Part shown: positions 1-8,465 of the stretch, one piece after another
Layout of the letters: each line of letters starts with the position of its first letter
How positions within the stretch are numbered: position 1 is the stretch's first letter
Assembly (NCBI GenBank): GCA_040757595.1
Contig: JBFLWP010000002.1
Coordinates: forward strand, 124,001 to 188,000
Reading direction: 5' to 3'
Length of the DNA stretch: 64,000 nt
From: Nitrospirota bacterium
GTDB taxonomy: Bacteria; Nitrospirota; Nitrospiria; Nitrospirales; Nitrospiraceae
Translations under genes and position numbers: made by a program
The notes under the pieces: model-generated
The model's input: the letters and a program-made list of their open reading frames with translations, nothing else
Told to the model about the DNA's origin: nothing
Databases searched by the model: none

Positions 1-1
1 C

Positions 2-682
2 GAGGCGGCACCGCCACCTCTGCCCTCCGGTGCTCCCATGAATGGGGGAGCGCCATCGAGGACGGAAACCGCTCCGGAACGGACCGTGCTCTCGGTGACG
101 CTCCCGGTAAAGGGACGGTCTGGGAAGTACGGTCCCTATCAGCTGTCCGTCATGGAGGTCGGGGGGAGCCGGATATACCGTTGTTGGGAGTCCAGCTTGC
201 CGGGCATGTTTCATGGTCAGAAGGCCATGGAGCTGATCGGGAAGCGCATCATACTGTCAGCCGAGTCGAGAGCAGGGCGGAGGCCAGGAGAGACCGAGTT
301 CTGGATCACTCGATTCAAGGTGGATGGCCCGGGCCAGGATCCGCCGGTCGCTGCCGAAGGGACCGGTGAATCCTGGCCTAAGCCCGAGAGTCAGCCGGCT
401 CAGACGGTGCCGCCGAGCTCCGGATCGACGCCGGCCCAGCCGTTGTCGTCCGCACCTCCAATGTCTAATGGACCTCGAATGATGTCGGAGGCGCAGAAGG
501 GGAAGATCCATCGTCTGTGCCAGGAGAAGCAGATTCCCGAGGATCGTGTCCAGAAGACGATCCAGGGGATGACCCTTCGTGAGGCGTCCAAACTCATCGA
601 CGCGATGACGGCCGGGGATTTCTCGGCCTTCGATCTCGCGGAGATGGAAACCTTGGGCGCGGGAGACGAAGAGCGATACTGA
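2..682 (+). CDS. Hypothetical protein, 5' end outside the window
   Basis: The frame is open to the left edge, and the residues before the first ATG (position 38) are a proline-rich linker, so the true start probably lies outside the window. A compact beta-rich segment (about residues 20-95 counted from that ATG) precedes a Pro/Ser linker. A helical C-terminal domain (SEAQKGKIHRLCQEK, then TLREASKLIDAM) resembles C-terminal domains seen on phage and plasmid recombination or single-strand DNA proteins. The beta-rich part could be an OB-like fold, but no signature confirms it. A strong terminator follows 24 bases after the stop. Function is not assigned. Confidence 0.6.
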   Translation, partial: EAAPPPLPSGAPMNGGAPSRTETAPERTVLSVTLPVKGRSGKYGPYQLSVMEVGGSRIYRCWESSLPGMFHGQKAMELIGKRIILSAESRAGRRPGETEFWITRFKVDGPGQDPPVAAEGTGESWPKPESQPAQTVPPSSGSTPAQPLSSAPPMSNGPRMMSEAQKGKIHRLCQEKQIPEDRVQKTIQGMTLREASKLIDAMTAGDFSAFDLAEMETLGAGDEERY

Positions 683-706
683 CTGCTAAGTCGTAAAAAC
701 GCGAAA

Positions 707-740
707 GGGGCACCCGGCTCAACCGGGTGCCCCTTTTTTT
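707..740 (+). terminator. Rho-independent terminator
   Basis: The stem GGGGCACCCGG / CCGGGTGCCCC (11 bp, perfect) has a 5-base loop (CTCAA) and is followed by seven Ts. It ends the transcription unit of the gene stopping at 682 and insulates it from the repeat array that begins about 27 bases later. Confidence 0.93.
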
Positions 741-766
741 GTTGGCCGGTCCCGGCGAGGCGACAA

Positions 767-1000
767 GGGATACTGGTGCATCCGGCGACAGGGGATACTT
801 GTGTATCCGGGGACAAGGGATACTTGTGTATCCGGGGACAAGGGATACTTGTGTATCCGGGGACAGGGGATACTTGTGTATCCGGGGACAAGGGATACTT
901 GTGTATCCGGGGACAGGGGATACTTGTGTATCCGGGAAAGCGGGATACTTGTGTATCCGGGAAAGAGAGATACTGGTGCATCCGGGGAAGCGGGATACTG
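767..1000. repeat. Tandem array of ten 25-bp palindromic units (iteron-like)
   Basis: GATAC recurs at 769, 794, 819, 844, 869, 894, 919, 944, 969 and 994, an exact 25-bp period. Most units contain GGATACTTGTGTATCC, a 6-bp inverted repeat with a 4-base loop, followed by GGGGACAAG or a variant. Units at both ends are degenerate (TACTGGTGCATCC). There are no spacers, so this is not CRISPR. Position between a terminator and the promoter of a replication/partition-like block suits an origin, centromere or operator array. The binding protein is unknown; the ParB-like protein at 2560 and the HTH protein at 1865 are candidates. Confidence 0.9.
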
Positions 1001-1130
1001 GCCGGTTGCAAGACAATGCTGCGTGAAGTTTCTTGTTTTTATCCGAAATTCGTAGTTCATGTCCATTATCAATCATGGCCCTTCACGATTTCGGCAGGGA
1101 AACTATTTTTTTATCAGATGGTGAAAATGG

Positions 1131-1139
1131 CCGTAATAT
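1131..1139 (+). promoter_or_regulatory. CCGTAATAT leader motif, copy 1
   Basis: An exact copy of the recurring element motif. It is followed by GGAGGTGTTGTTC at 1148, a degenerate version of the GTGTTGGTG companion. It lies about 90 bases before a canonical sigma70 promoter. Function is inferred only from recurrence across the element. Confidence 0.5.
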
Positions 1140-1223
1140 AACGGCGGGAGGTGTTGTTCTCGCATGGATCTACGGAACCCTCAGCCTACCTTACCACATC
1201 TCGACCGACCTCCTGCCCCCCCC

Positions 1224-1252
1224 TTGACAAGCCCTCCAAATAGATATATAAT
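1224..1252 (+). promoter_or_regulatory. Strong sigma70 promoter with operator-like palindrome
   Basis: TTGACA (1224-1229), a 17-bp spacer and TATAAT (1247-1252) form a consensus promoter. The palindrome GATATATAATATATC (1243-1257; 7-bp arms, single central base) covers the -10 box. A repressor bound there would block RNA polymerase. It drives the gene at 1273 and probably the block behind it. Confidence 0.85.
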
Positions 1253-1272
1253 ATATCACTAGACTTGGTCGG

Positions 1273-1899
1273 ATGGCTCCTCATCCAGGAAGACCTACTA
1301 TGAAGCAGGTCGAGCACTGTCCACTCGAAACACGTTTATCTCAAGCGCGGTTACGTCGCCAAGCGATAGTGCAGGGCATTTCGAGGTCGGCGCCGACTAC
1401 GCTCAAGATTGGGCGGATCGATCCTCCGCACCACGATGATCATCATGGCATTTTGCCGGTCCTCCGAAGGCACGACCGACTGCTCAAGAAATTCGCTCGA
1501 GATCGCAGGATGCTGATTACTCTGGATCCTGCCTACGACGCGGAAGACATCGAGCAGGAACTGGTGCTGGCGACCATTGAGGCGCAAAAAACCTGGGACT
1601 CCGTGCGAGGTCGGAAGACGAAATTCAGCAATCATCTCTATCTGTACGGCCAGAAGCAAATCCAGAAGATCTTCCGTGGACACGATGTGCTCGTCGATAT
1701 CATCGACAAAGAAACCGGCCACGTCATCGAGACGATGTCCCACAGCAAATTCAGCAAACGCAAGCGCACGATTGATTTCGGACGATTTGACGCGCGTTCT
1801 CGGCCCCGACTGGCGCGTGGAGTCGATCCCGAGCGAGCGACGGAACATCCCGATTCGTCGCCGGATGAGCTTGATTGCGATGATGACGGAAGGAGATAA
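1273..1899 (+). CDS. Sigma-factor-like region 2 protein (possibly 5' part of a frameshifted gene)
   Basis: Residues about 88-140 (DAEDIEQELVLATIEA, WDSVRG, KFSNHLYLYGQKQIQKIFR) follow the pattern of sigma70 region 2: an acidic D-EDI-QE helix, WD--RG, then KFS with a basic, aromatic helix. From about codon 170 the reading frame loses GC-rich third positions (about half by hand count), while the +1 frame has about three quarters and carries on into the HTH gene at 1865. Either one gene of about 430 codons is interrupted by a +1 shift near 1778, or two genes overlap. It is the first gene after the strong promoter. A phage-type DNA-binding regulator is the alternative reading. Confidence 0.6.
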   Translation: MAPHPGRPTMKQVEHCPLETRLSQARLRRQAIVQGISRSAPTTLKIGRIDPPHHDDHHGILPVLRRHDRLLKKFARDRRMLITLDPAYDAEDIEQELVLATIEAQKTWDSVRGRKTKFSNHLYLYGQKQIQKIFRGHDVLVDIIDKETGHVIETMSHSKFSKRKRTIDFGRFDARSRPRLARGVDPERATEHPDSSPDELDCDDDGRR

Positions 1900-2563
1900 A
1901 GCGTTCGCCAAAATCATGGCGACCGTCCGGTTGAGGCGGAAGCATCGCGGTCACGCGGCACAATATCGCAGGCGAGCGCAAGTACGAGCCGCGCAAAAAC
2001 GCTTTTTCATCGCCGCGCTGGCGACGTCCCCGCCACCGCTCCCTCCCGGTGAGACCTATATCACCCTGCAGGATTTTCATCGCATGGTACGCCGACTCAC
2101 AGGGTTCTCATGCACGTTACGCTCATTGCGGCGGTGGGCCGAAGCAGGACGCCTGCCGCGGGGCATTGCGACGTTCCTGCCGAACTGTCCAGTCGGCAGT
2201 AATTTCTGGGTCTGTTCGATCGAGGGGAACGGCGGGACCCAAAGCAAAAAGTGGGTCGTGCCGGTGAGCTATCTGCACCCGGTGTTGCTCGATCATGCTC
2301 GCGTGCTGAACGTGGTCACGGTGACGCGCGAATATACCGGATCGAGGGAACAACGACTCGAACAGTACATTAAAGATCGCTGCGAGCAACCGCTGTCATA
2401 TCGTCAAGTTGCAACCGAGCTTGGACTCAACTGGCGCACGGCGAAACGCATCATCCAGCGATTGGTGGAGCGTGGAGTCGTGACTATCATTAAAGTGTCA
2501 AAACTGGGGTTCGAAGCCTATTGGCACGCGCCCCAAACCCAACCGAAGGAGGAACTCGCATGA
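1865..2563 (+). CDS. Winged-helix/HTH DNA-binding protein (possible 3' part of the sigma-like gene)
   Basis: The frame is coding-like from about 1781, upstream of any good start. ATG codons at 1865, 1880 and 1916 are possible, with GGAAGGAG at 1888-1895. The N-terminal part is very basic. A segment around YITLQDFHRMVRRLTG and LRSLRRWAEAGRLPRG looks like a MerR/HTH-type helix pair. The C-terminus (LSYRQVATELGLNWRTAKRI) is a clear helix-turn-helix followed by a wing-like strand pair. Its TGA overlaps the ATG of the ParB-like gene (ATGA), so the two are translationally coupled. It could be a replication initiator or the region-4-like part of a sigma-like protein. Confidence 0.6.
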   Translation: MSLIAMMTEGDKAFAKIMATVRLRRKHRGHAAQYRRRAQVRAAQKRFFIAALATSPPPLPPGETYITLQDFHRMVRRLTGFSCTLRSLRRWAEAGRLPRGIATFLPNCPVGSNFWVCSIEGNGGTQSKKWVVPVSYLHPVLLDHARVLNVVTVTREYTGSREQRLEQYIKDRCEQPLSYRQVATELGLNWRTAKRIIQRLVERGVVTIIKVSKLGFEAYWHAPQTQPKEELA

Positions 2564-3819
2564 ACCGAACGATTGTCTGGTTGTCGCCGGATGAGTTGGT
2601 TCCCAATCCCATCTCGACTGAACTGTTCACGACGACCGAGGAAGAATATCAGGTCGTCCGCGATGCAATCATCTCCGCAGGTGTCATCCTGTGTCCCTTG
2701 CTCGTGGGGCCTCAACAGGACGGACGCTACATGATCCATAGCGGATTGCAACGGTATCGGGCCGCCAAGGAACTGGGCTATGCCCGGGTGCCCTGTCTCG
2801 TCGTCGAGACTCCGCATGAGCGGATCGTCGCGATGTACGATAACGTCTTTCGCCGGCAGATCACCATGGAATTGGCTCGGCAATACCGGGAGCGTGCCGC
2901 GAAGGAACTGTCCGAGCGCGATCTCTCGGTCAAGGACGACATCGCGATCATGCGCGATCGGTTTATCAACGCCCTCGCCGCGCATCCTGATGCCGATCGG
3001 GAGCAGGTGTTGCGGACGTTATTCGAGGAATTGCAGGCACGCTATCCCGGTCTGTCGTCAAATCTCATCACGCGCATCACGCCGGAGCTTTCCGGCGACA
3101 GCGTCTCGGCGACGACCGCGCACACCGAGCGCGCGGCGCATTCTATGACGCTGGAGGTCAACGCGCTGAAGTCGCGACTGGCTGAGTCCAACACGGTCAT
3201 CGCCGCGAGACAGGCTGACCTCGAATCGGCGAGTCGGCGAATTTCGGAACTGGAAGCTGAATTGCAGAGCGCGCGCGGTGCGCAACCGGTCGCGGAGGGG
3301 TCCGGCACGGAGGATCCGTCGAAGATGACGCCACATGCGAAACGGGAGCACAAGCGCATCCAGGCGGAGCTCGAAGAGGCGCATCGAAGTCGTGTCGAGT
3401 TCTCGAAGAAGCTCAAGAACGCGAAGGAAGAACTCGAAACGGCCACCGCCGCCCTCGCGGATAAGACGAAGCGCGTGGAGGCGCTGGAAAGTCAGGTCTC
3501 GGTGTTGCGCAACGCCGAGTCGTACTGGAAGCAGAATTGGGAGCATGTGTGCAATCTGGTCCTGGACGCCGCCGCCGTCTCACGCGACATTGTCCTGGTC
3601 GTGGAAACGCTCCAGCACGTCCACGATGTGCTCGTGGTGTGCTCGGAATGGCCGGAGTCGTTGCACGACGTGGTGAAGAAGGGGCTGGACCAGATCACCG
3701 CCATGACGGAGCAACTCCGCGCGGTCGCCACCGCCGCGGCGATCAAATCGTCTCCCGACAACGCGGCTGCGTCTGGTTCCGCGGCTCGCGGTAAGAGGAA
3801 CGCAAAGAGCAGTGACTGA
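2560..3819 (+). CDS. ParB-like nuclease/partition-domain protein with long coiled coil
   Basis: Start chosen at the ATG with AAGGAGGA 8 bases upstream. Residues 1-115 match a ParB N-terminal fold: DELVPNPIS, then GVILCPLLVG, then IHSGLQRYRAAKELG (the ParB G-x-R-R-x-x-A-A-like motif in variant form), then a helix with NVFRRQITMELARQYRE. Residues about 200-350 are heptad-rich coiled coil with many Glu, Lys and Arg. The C-terminus is Ala/Ser-rich and basic. No second HTH of chromosomal ParB is evident. In this context (next to an iteron-like array) a DNA-partition or replication-accessory role is likely, but its site is unknown. Confidence 0.7.
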   Translation: MNRTIVWLSPDELVPNPISTELFTTTEEEYQVVRDAIISAGVILCPLLVGPQQDGRYMIHSGLQRYRAAKELGYARVPCLVVETPHERIVAMYDNVFRRQITMELARQYRERAAKELSERDLSVKDDIAIMRDRFINALAAHPDADREQVLRTLFEELQARYPGLSSNLITRITPELSGDSVSATTAHTERAAHSMTLEVNALKSRLAESNTVIAARQADLESASRRISELEAELQSARGAQPVAEGSGTEDPSKMTPHAKREHKRIQAELEEAHRSRVEFSKKLKNAKEELETATAALADKTKRVEALESQVSVLRNAESYWKQNWEHVCNLVLDAAAVSRDIVLVVETLQHVHDVLVVCSEWPESLHDVVKKGLDQITAMTEQLRAVATAAAIKSSPDNAAASGSAARGKRNAKSSD

Positions 3820-5488
3820 ACCGCGACGCTGGACCGGCATTGTCACCGCCTGGCAGCCAGGCTCGGTGATCCTCAACCGACGGGTGAAGGTGTGCCTCTC
3901 TCCACCCTGGGCTGGGATTGAGCCTGATCTCCTCGGGAGCAGGATGACGGTCACGGGGGAGGAGACCGCGCGACGGACGATTCAGGCCGTGAGCGTCTCC
4001 ATCGAAGCCGGCTCGCGTGAGCCGGCTTCGCAATCGACCACGGCTTGTCATTGGCCGTGGCTGACTCCCGTGGTCTCCTGGCTGCGCGAGGCCGGATGGC
4101 CGACCCTCGCCAAGCGCGTGACGCGGATGTCGGTCAGTCGTCAAGCCGAGATCGCCCGAAACCCGTACAGCCTCATCGGCGGACGGGGACTGACCTTTCA
4201 GGTTGCCGATTATCTGGCTGTGCATCTCATTGGCCTGGCCCCGGACTCACAAATCCGAATCCTGGCCGCGCTAAAGTTCCTGCTCCGGGAAACCTATCGC
4301 CGTCATGGCGGAGGGATTCTCCTACGGGACATCAATGCAAAGCTCTCTGCGTGTCTCCGTCATGCCGTCCCAAGTCCTCTTCCATATCCGCTCCCAACGG
4401 ACGTGGCATTGCTGCGCAACGAGACACTCTATGACCCGGAGCTGGATCTTCTCCGTCAAGACGCGCTGACCCGGCTCGCCGGGAATCAACAGGATCTGTT
4501 TGTCGGATTCGATGATCCCGTCCTCGCCCTGACGCAATATCGATATGCGGTGCTGGCCGGCCAGGCCGGCTCCGGCAAGAGCACGGCCTTGCGACGCCTG
4601 GCCTCGCACGCCACCCAGGAGGGATTGAGCGTCACACTCTGCGCCATGACCGGCAAAGCCGCCAGCGTCTTAGGGGATGGGGCCTGCACGGTGCATCGGC
4701 TGTTGGGCTATCAATCAGGACGATTTCTGACTCGCGCCATCCCGGTCGATCTGTTGCTGGTCGATGAGGCCTCGATGCTCACATGGCCGGTCCTCCAGGC
4801 TCTTTTGCGGGCCGTGCGCGGGAAGATCGTCTTTTGTGGCGACGAGGCTCAATTGCCGCCGATCTCCGGCGAGTCGGTCTTTCGTGTCCTCCTCGGCCGC
4901 CTCCCGGTCCTGACGCTCGAGACCGCGCATCGGTTCGTTGGACGGCAGCGACCGGCGTCGAACGGCAAGGGATTGCCGGTCACGCGCGTCCCGCACCAGA
5001 CGGTCTCGCAGCTGGTCCGCAATCTGGTCAATCTCGTGACGTCGCATTGGGCAAAAGGGACCGTGCAGGTGTTGACGCCCGTGCATTTCTCCCGATTGGG
5101 GACCGTCGAGCTCAATCGCCTCTTGCAAGCACGGTTAAACCCGGACGGCCGGAGCCTGGGACGATTCCGGGTCGGCGACCGCGTGATCGTCACCCGGAAC
5201 TGCTATGAGTCGGAATCCCCGGCCTTTAACGGCCAGACCGGGGAAGTCATCGGCGGGACAGGTTCCGAGGCGATACAGATCCGCCTGGACCAAGGACGGA
5301 CCTTGGTTGTCTCCGAGGACATTCTGGACTTGGCGTACTGCATGACCGTCCACAAGGCCCAGGGCAGTCAATACGACATCGTGGTCTTGGTGTTCCCGCG
5401 ATCGAAGCTCCAGACGTTCTGCGACGCCAAATTGGAGTACGTCGGATGTACACGAGCGAGGCAGAAAACCTACTGTCTCGAACTATAA
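3812..5488 (+). CDS. RecD/TraA-like superfamily 1 DNA helicase
   Basis: A GTG start overlaps the previous stop. Walker A GQAGSGKST lies at about residues 250-258, Walker B VDEASM near 315, then FCGDEAQLPPISG (motif III), MTVHKAQGSQYD (motif V-like) and YVGCTRARQ (motif VI). This is the RecD2 order. The N-terminal 230 residues are helical and lack the obvious helix-hairpin-helix repeats found in the longer helicase at 10171. At 558 residues it is shorter than usual RecD2 (about 720). Likely a 5'-3' helicase used in element replication or recombination. It is one of two RecD-like helicases on this element. Confidence 0.85.
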   Translation: MTEPRRWTGIVTAWQPGSVILNRRVKVCLSPPWAGIEPDLLGSRMTVTGEETARRTIQAVSVSIEAGSREPASQSTTACHWPWLTPVVSWLREAGWPTLAKRVTRMSVSRQAEIARNPYSLIGGRGLTFQVADYLAVHLIGLAPDSQIRILAALKFLLRETYRRHGGGILLRDINAKLSACLRHAVPSPLPYPLPTDVALLRNETLYDPELDLLRQDALTRLAGNQQDLFVGFDDPVLALTQYRYAVLAGQAGSGKSTALRRLASHATQEGLSVTLCAMTGKAASVLGDGACTVHRLLGYQSGRFLTRAIPVDLLLVDEASMLTWPVLQALLRAVRGKIVFCGDEAQLPPISGESVFRVLLGRLPVLTLETAHRFVGRQRPASNGKGLPVTRVPHQTVSQLVRNLVNLVTSHWAKGTVQVLTPVHFSRLGTVELNRLLQARLNPDGRSLGRFRVGDRVIVTRNCYESESPAFNGQTGEVIGGTGSEAIQIRLDQGRTLVVSEDILDLAYCMTVHKAQGSQYDIVVLVFPRSKLQTFCDAKLEYVGCTRARQKTYCLEL

Positions 5489-5679
5489 CGGTTGGGCAGC
5501 CGTGCCGGCAGCGTTGCGAGCACGATGGATGCCGCTCCACGGACGATGAAGCGATCTTCATCGTCCTCTCGCCGGCCCCGGTGTTCCTCTGCAACCGGTG
5601 CCGACTTCGACGGAATCACGCTCTCGTGAATACGCTGCATCGTCTTCGCGCACAGAAGGAGAATCTGCATGAATCGTGA
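5446..5679 (+). CDS. Small cysteine-rich, zinc-finger-like protein
   Basis: The 77-residue frame overlaps the end of the helicase by 43 bases. The pattern PCRQRCEHDGC, then FLCNRC, supplies two cysteine pairs spaced like a small zinc ribbon. The following gene starts 11 bases before its stop with a good ribosome site, in keeping with a compact operon. Function is unknown. Confidence 0.5.
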   Translation: MYTSEAENLLSRTITVGQPCRQRCEHDGCRSTDDEAIFIVLSPAPVFLCNRCRLRRNHALVNTLHRLRAQKENLHES

Positions 5680-5986
5680 GTGTCAGATCGCCGATCAGGT
5701 CAACGTACGGCCGGAACTCATCACGGACGCGGTGGCATGCTGTCGGCAGATTGCCCGATCCTCACATGAGTTGATCGAGCAGAAATTCAAACTGGGTGAG
5801 CTGGTCTGTACGGTGCTCAAGGAAGCGCAGCATGGGGATCGCGCCGTGCGGAAGCTCAGTGAGACAATCTCCAAGACGCTGAACAAGATAATCTCGGCCT
5901 GCAGTTTGTACGAGGCCGCCAGGCTTATCCAGGACATCGAGAATAGCCTGGTCGCGCTCAAGGGCCGGGTCTGCGCACAGGATTAA
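5669..5986 (+). CDS. Hypothetical helical protein
   Basis: The gene has an AAGGAG ribosome site 8 bases before ATG. The 105-residue product is predominantly helical with alternating charged and hydrophobic residues and two adjacent cysteines (ACCRQ). No family is recognised. It lies between the zinc-finger-like gene and the RusA-like resolvase in the same direction. Confidence 0.55.
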   Translation: MNRECQIADQVNVRPELITDAVACCRQIARSSHELIEQKFKLGELVCTVLKEAQHGDRAVRKLSETISKTLNKIISACSLYEAARLIQDIENSLVALKGRVCAQD

Positions 5987-6000
5987 TTCTCAACGGTCCT

Positions 6001-6423
6001 ATGGCTCAGGAGACAACGCAAGAACAGCGCGTCTTTTTCCGTGGCCCGCTGCCGGGCATGAATGACATCTTGGATACGGCCAAGGCATTCGACGGTCGGC
6101 AACATCGTCTCAAGCAACGATGGAACGGCTATCAGGAGATCAAAAAGAGTTGGTTGAGGACGTTGGTCTGCGAGCTTCGCCTTGCCAAGATTCGTCCGGT
6201 CGAACGGGCGTACTGGCTGTTCGAATGGCATGAGCCGAACCGTCTGCGCGATCCCGATAATGTCTCGGGGGCTGGTCGGAAACTGATTCTCGATGCCTTT
6301 GTCCATGCGCAGCTCATTCCTGACGATGGCTGGGATGTGATCGCCGGCTGGGAAGATCGGTTTGTTGTGAGCCGGAAACCTGGCGTGTTGGTCACGATTC
6401 GTGAAGTTCAGGAGGAGTCATGA
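6001..6423 (+). CDS. RusA-like Holliday-junction resolvase
   Basis: The RusA signature RLRDPDNVSGAGRKLILDAF, with the DxDN acidic motif, is followed by LIPDDGWDVI, giving the acidic residues that bind metal in RusA endonucleases. Length (140 residues) fits the family (about 120-140). RusA enzymes resolve four-way DNA junctions and are common on prophages and mobile elements. The stop overlaps the next start (ATGA). With the neighbouring helicases it points to a recombination-dependent replication module. Confidence 0.8.
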   Translation: MAQETTQEQRVFFRGPLPGMNDILDTAKAFDGRQHRLKQRWNGYQEIKKSWLRTLVCELRLAKIRPVERAYWLFEWHEPNRLRDPDNVSGAGRKLILDAFVHAQLIPDDGWDVIAGWEDRFVVSRKPGVLVTIREVQEES

Positions 6424-6731
6424 AGCAGGATCTTGCACGCACCTTGGCGAGCAACCCATCGGAACGGGCCGCCCCGGTTCCAGGTGCGGGAACAGGATCG
6501 TCACCGCTCGATCTCATTTATACCGAGGGCGAACCGTATCCGATCGTGGTGAGCCCAGGTCCCCATGATCTCAGCGCGATCCTAACTGCTTGGCAACGCT
6601 TGGATGCCCAATATGTGAACGGACGAATCCCGGCTGAGCGATGGGTGCCCTTGCGGGACTGGTTGGTTCAGCACGGCGTGACGATCATCGAACCGCGCGA
6701 CGTGTTCCGTCTGGAGGAGACTCCTGCATGA
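6420..6731 (+). CDS. Hypothetical protein between resolvase and helicase
   Basis: Translationally coupled to both neighbours (4-base overlaps at each end). The 103-residue product has a Pro/Gly-rich N-terminus, then PIVVSPGPHDLSAILTAW and a short alpha/beta region. No family is recognised. The tight coupling suggests it acts with the RusA-like enzyme or the helicase. Confidence 0.55.
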   Translation: MKQDLARTLASNPSERAAPVPGAGTGSSPLDLIYTEGEPYPIVVSPGPHDLSAILTAWQRLDAQYVNGRIPAERWVPLRDWLVQHGVTIIEPRDVFRLEETPA

Positions 6732-8362
6732 CGGTTCGGACTCTCCCCGCATGGTCCCTTCCGCTTCGATCATGGCAACGCGATGTTGACCTGAGATTCG
6801 CCGCGTCCTCGTCAGCGGACTTCCTGATCGTCGCCACGCCTGGTTCGGGCAAGACCACGGCGGCGTTACGGTGCGCGCACCGCGTCATGACCTCCGCATC
6901 GATCGAGCGGATCGTCGTCGTGTGTCCCACGAACCACCTGCGTGGCCAGTGGGCCGAAGCCGCGGGCCGTACCGGGATTCAATTGGATCCCTTCGTCATG
7001 GGCGACGGTCACGAGAGCCGCGACTATCATGGGATGGTCGTGACCTACCAGCAGGTCTGTGGCAACCCGGGCGGCATGCGACACGCCTGCCACCGTCAAC
7101 GGACCCTGGTCATCTTGGACGAGATTCATCACGCCGGGGATGGAAAAGAATGGGGCCAGGCTTTGCGCGCGGCCTTCGGTGACGCCGAGCGGCGCCTGTC
7201 GTTGTCCGGGACGCCGTTTCGGAGCGATGCGGCCACCATCCCGTTTGTCCGGTACGACAACGGTGTTAGCATAGCCGATTACGCCTATGGGTATGAAGCC
7301 GCGTTGCGCGATCACGTCTGCCGGCCGGTCTACTTCTCCACCTATGGCGGATACGTTTCGTGGCGGACAGGAGATGGGGGGATCGCGTCCGCGTCGTTCA
7401 CCGACGATCTCCCGGACAAGCAACGGCGTGAGCGACTCAAAGCTGCGATACTCAACGAAGGATGGGCCGAAGCCGTGCTGCGCCCCGCCCATGCGAAACT
7501 CATGGACCTGCGACGCCAACATCGCGATGCCGGCGGGTTGGTCATTGCGTCAAGCCAAGACCACGCGCGCGTCATCGCCGGCATTTTGCGTGGTTCCATC
7601 GGGGTCCACGCCGACATTGCCGTCTCGGACGACCCGGCCGCCTCTCGGATCATTCGCCGCTTTGCACAGTCAGACTCGCCATGGCTCGTGGCCGTGAACA
7701 TGGTCAGTGAAGGGGTCGATATCCCGCGGCTGCGAGTCGGCGCGTTCTGCACGAACATTCTCACCGAGATGTACTTTCGTCAGGTCACCGGGCGATTCGT
7801 GCGGCGGCAGCCGCATCTCCATGGCCCGCAACGGGCGTTTCTCTACCTGCCGGCCGATCCCGTGTTGAGCCACTATGCGAAACGGATTGGGGAAGAACGC
7901 GACCATGTCCTGCAAGCTCAAGACCCGCCAGATCCGAAGCAACCGCACGGATTGCTGAGTGGGGCCGAGCAGACCAGTCTGTTTAGTCCATTGGAAGCCC
8001 ATGCCCAGGCCCAGGAAATTATCGCGCCCATTGAACAGCGTGAGGCGGCATTTATGGTTCAGCCGCCCGTGCAGTCAGCCGCGTCGTCTCATCCGGCGCC
8101 GTTGTTTGCGCAAAAGAACGCCCTGAGAACCAAACATAAGCGGCTCGTGGGGATGCTGTCCTCCCGAACGGGTCGCTCTCACCGAGAGATCAACGTGGAT
8201 CTCATCCGTTCAACGGGGAGTCGAATTGAGACCGCAACGGTGGCGGAATTGGAGCGTCGCATCGCGATCCTCGAACAGCAGTTGGACACCCTCTCGAAAC
8301 CAATCGGACGGTCATGGGCGTCTCGGAGGGCTGCTCACGGTGAACGATCGGAATCCAGTTGA
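6728..8362 (+). CDS. Superfamily 2 DNA helicase (DEIH box)
   Basis: Start chosen at the ATG overlapping the previous stop. An early tryptophan-arginine Q-like motif (LRSWQRDV) precedes Walker [12 protein letters not shown] at about residues 37-46. [12 protein letters not shown] (motif II) lies near 128, LSGTPFRSD (motif III) near 160, [12 protein letters not shown] (motif V) near 325 and QVTGRFVRR (motif VI) near 347. This is the order of SF2 DEAD/H helicases of the type I restriction and phage-replication kind. The C-terminal 190 residues are linker-like and end in a coiled coil. Likely duplex unwinding or annealing in element replication. Confidence 0.85.
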   Translation: MTVRTLPAWSLPLRSWQRDVDLRFAASSSADFLIVATPGSGKTTAALRCAHRVMTSASIERIVVVCPTNHLRGQWAEAAGRTGIQLDPFVMGDGHESRDYHGMVVTYQQVCGNPGGMRHACHRQRTLVILDEIHHAGDGKEWGQALRAAFGDAERRLSLSGTPFRSDAATIPFVRYDNGVSIADYAYGYEAALRDHVCRPVYFSTYGGYVSWRTGDGGIASASFTDDLPDKQRRERLKAAILNEGWAEAVLRPAHAKLMDLRRQHRDAGGLVIASSQDHARVIAGILRGSIGVHADIAVSDDPAASRIIRRFAQSDSPWLVAVNMVSEGVDIPRLRVGAFCTNILTEMYFRQVTGRFVRRQPHLHGPQRAFLYLPADPVLSHYAKRIGEERDHVLQAQDPPDPKQPHGLLSGAEQTSLFSPLEAHAQAQEIIAPIEQREAAFMVQPPVQSAASSHPAPLFAQKNALRTKHKRLVGMLSSRTGRSHREINVDLIRSTGSRIETATVAELERRIAILEQQLDTLSKPIGRSWASRRAAHGERSESS

Positions 8363-8465
8363 CGAAACGATGCGAACTCAAGCCTCTGGCTTGAGCCATG
8401 GGGAGCAGCCAGGCACGGGCTCTCCCGACGATCAGGGACCTTTGCGGAAGGAGGAGCATCGCCCT

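Noticed and set aside
767-1000. CRISPR array
   Set aside because: Units are contiguous with no unique spacers and no cas genes are nearby.
727-1055. Several overlapping open frames on both strands through the 25-bp repeats
   Set aside because: The frames arise because the 25-bp unit lacks stop codons. Their products are simple repeats (for example GYLCIRGQGILVYPGT) and have no ribosome sites.
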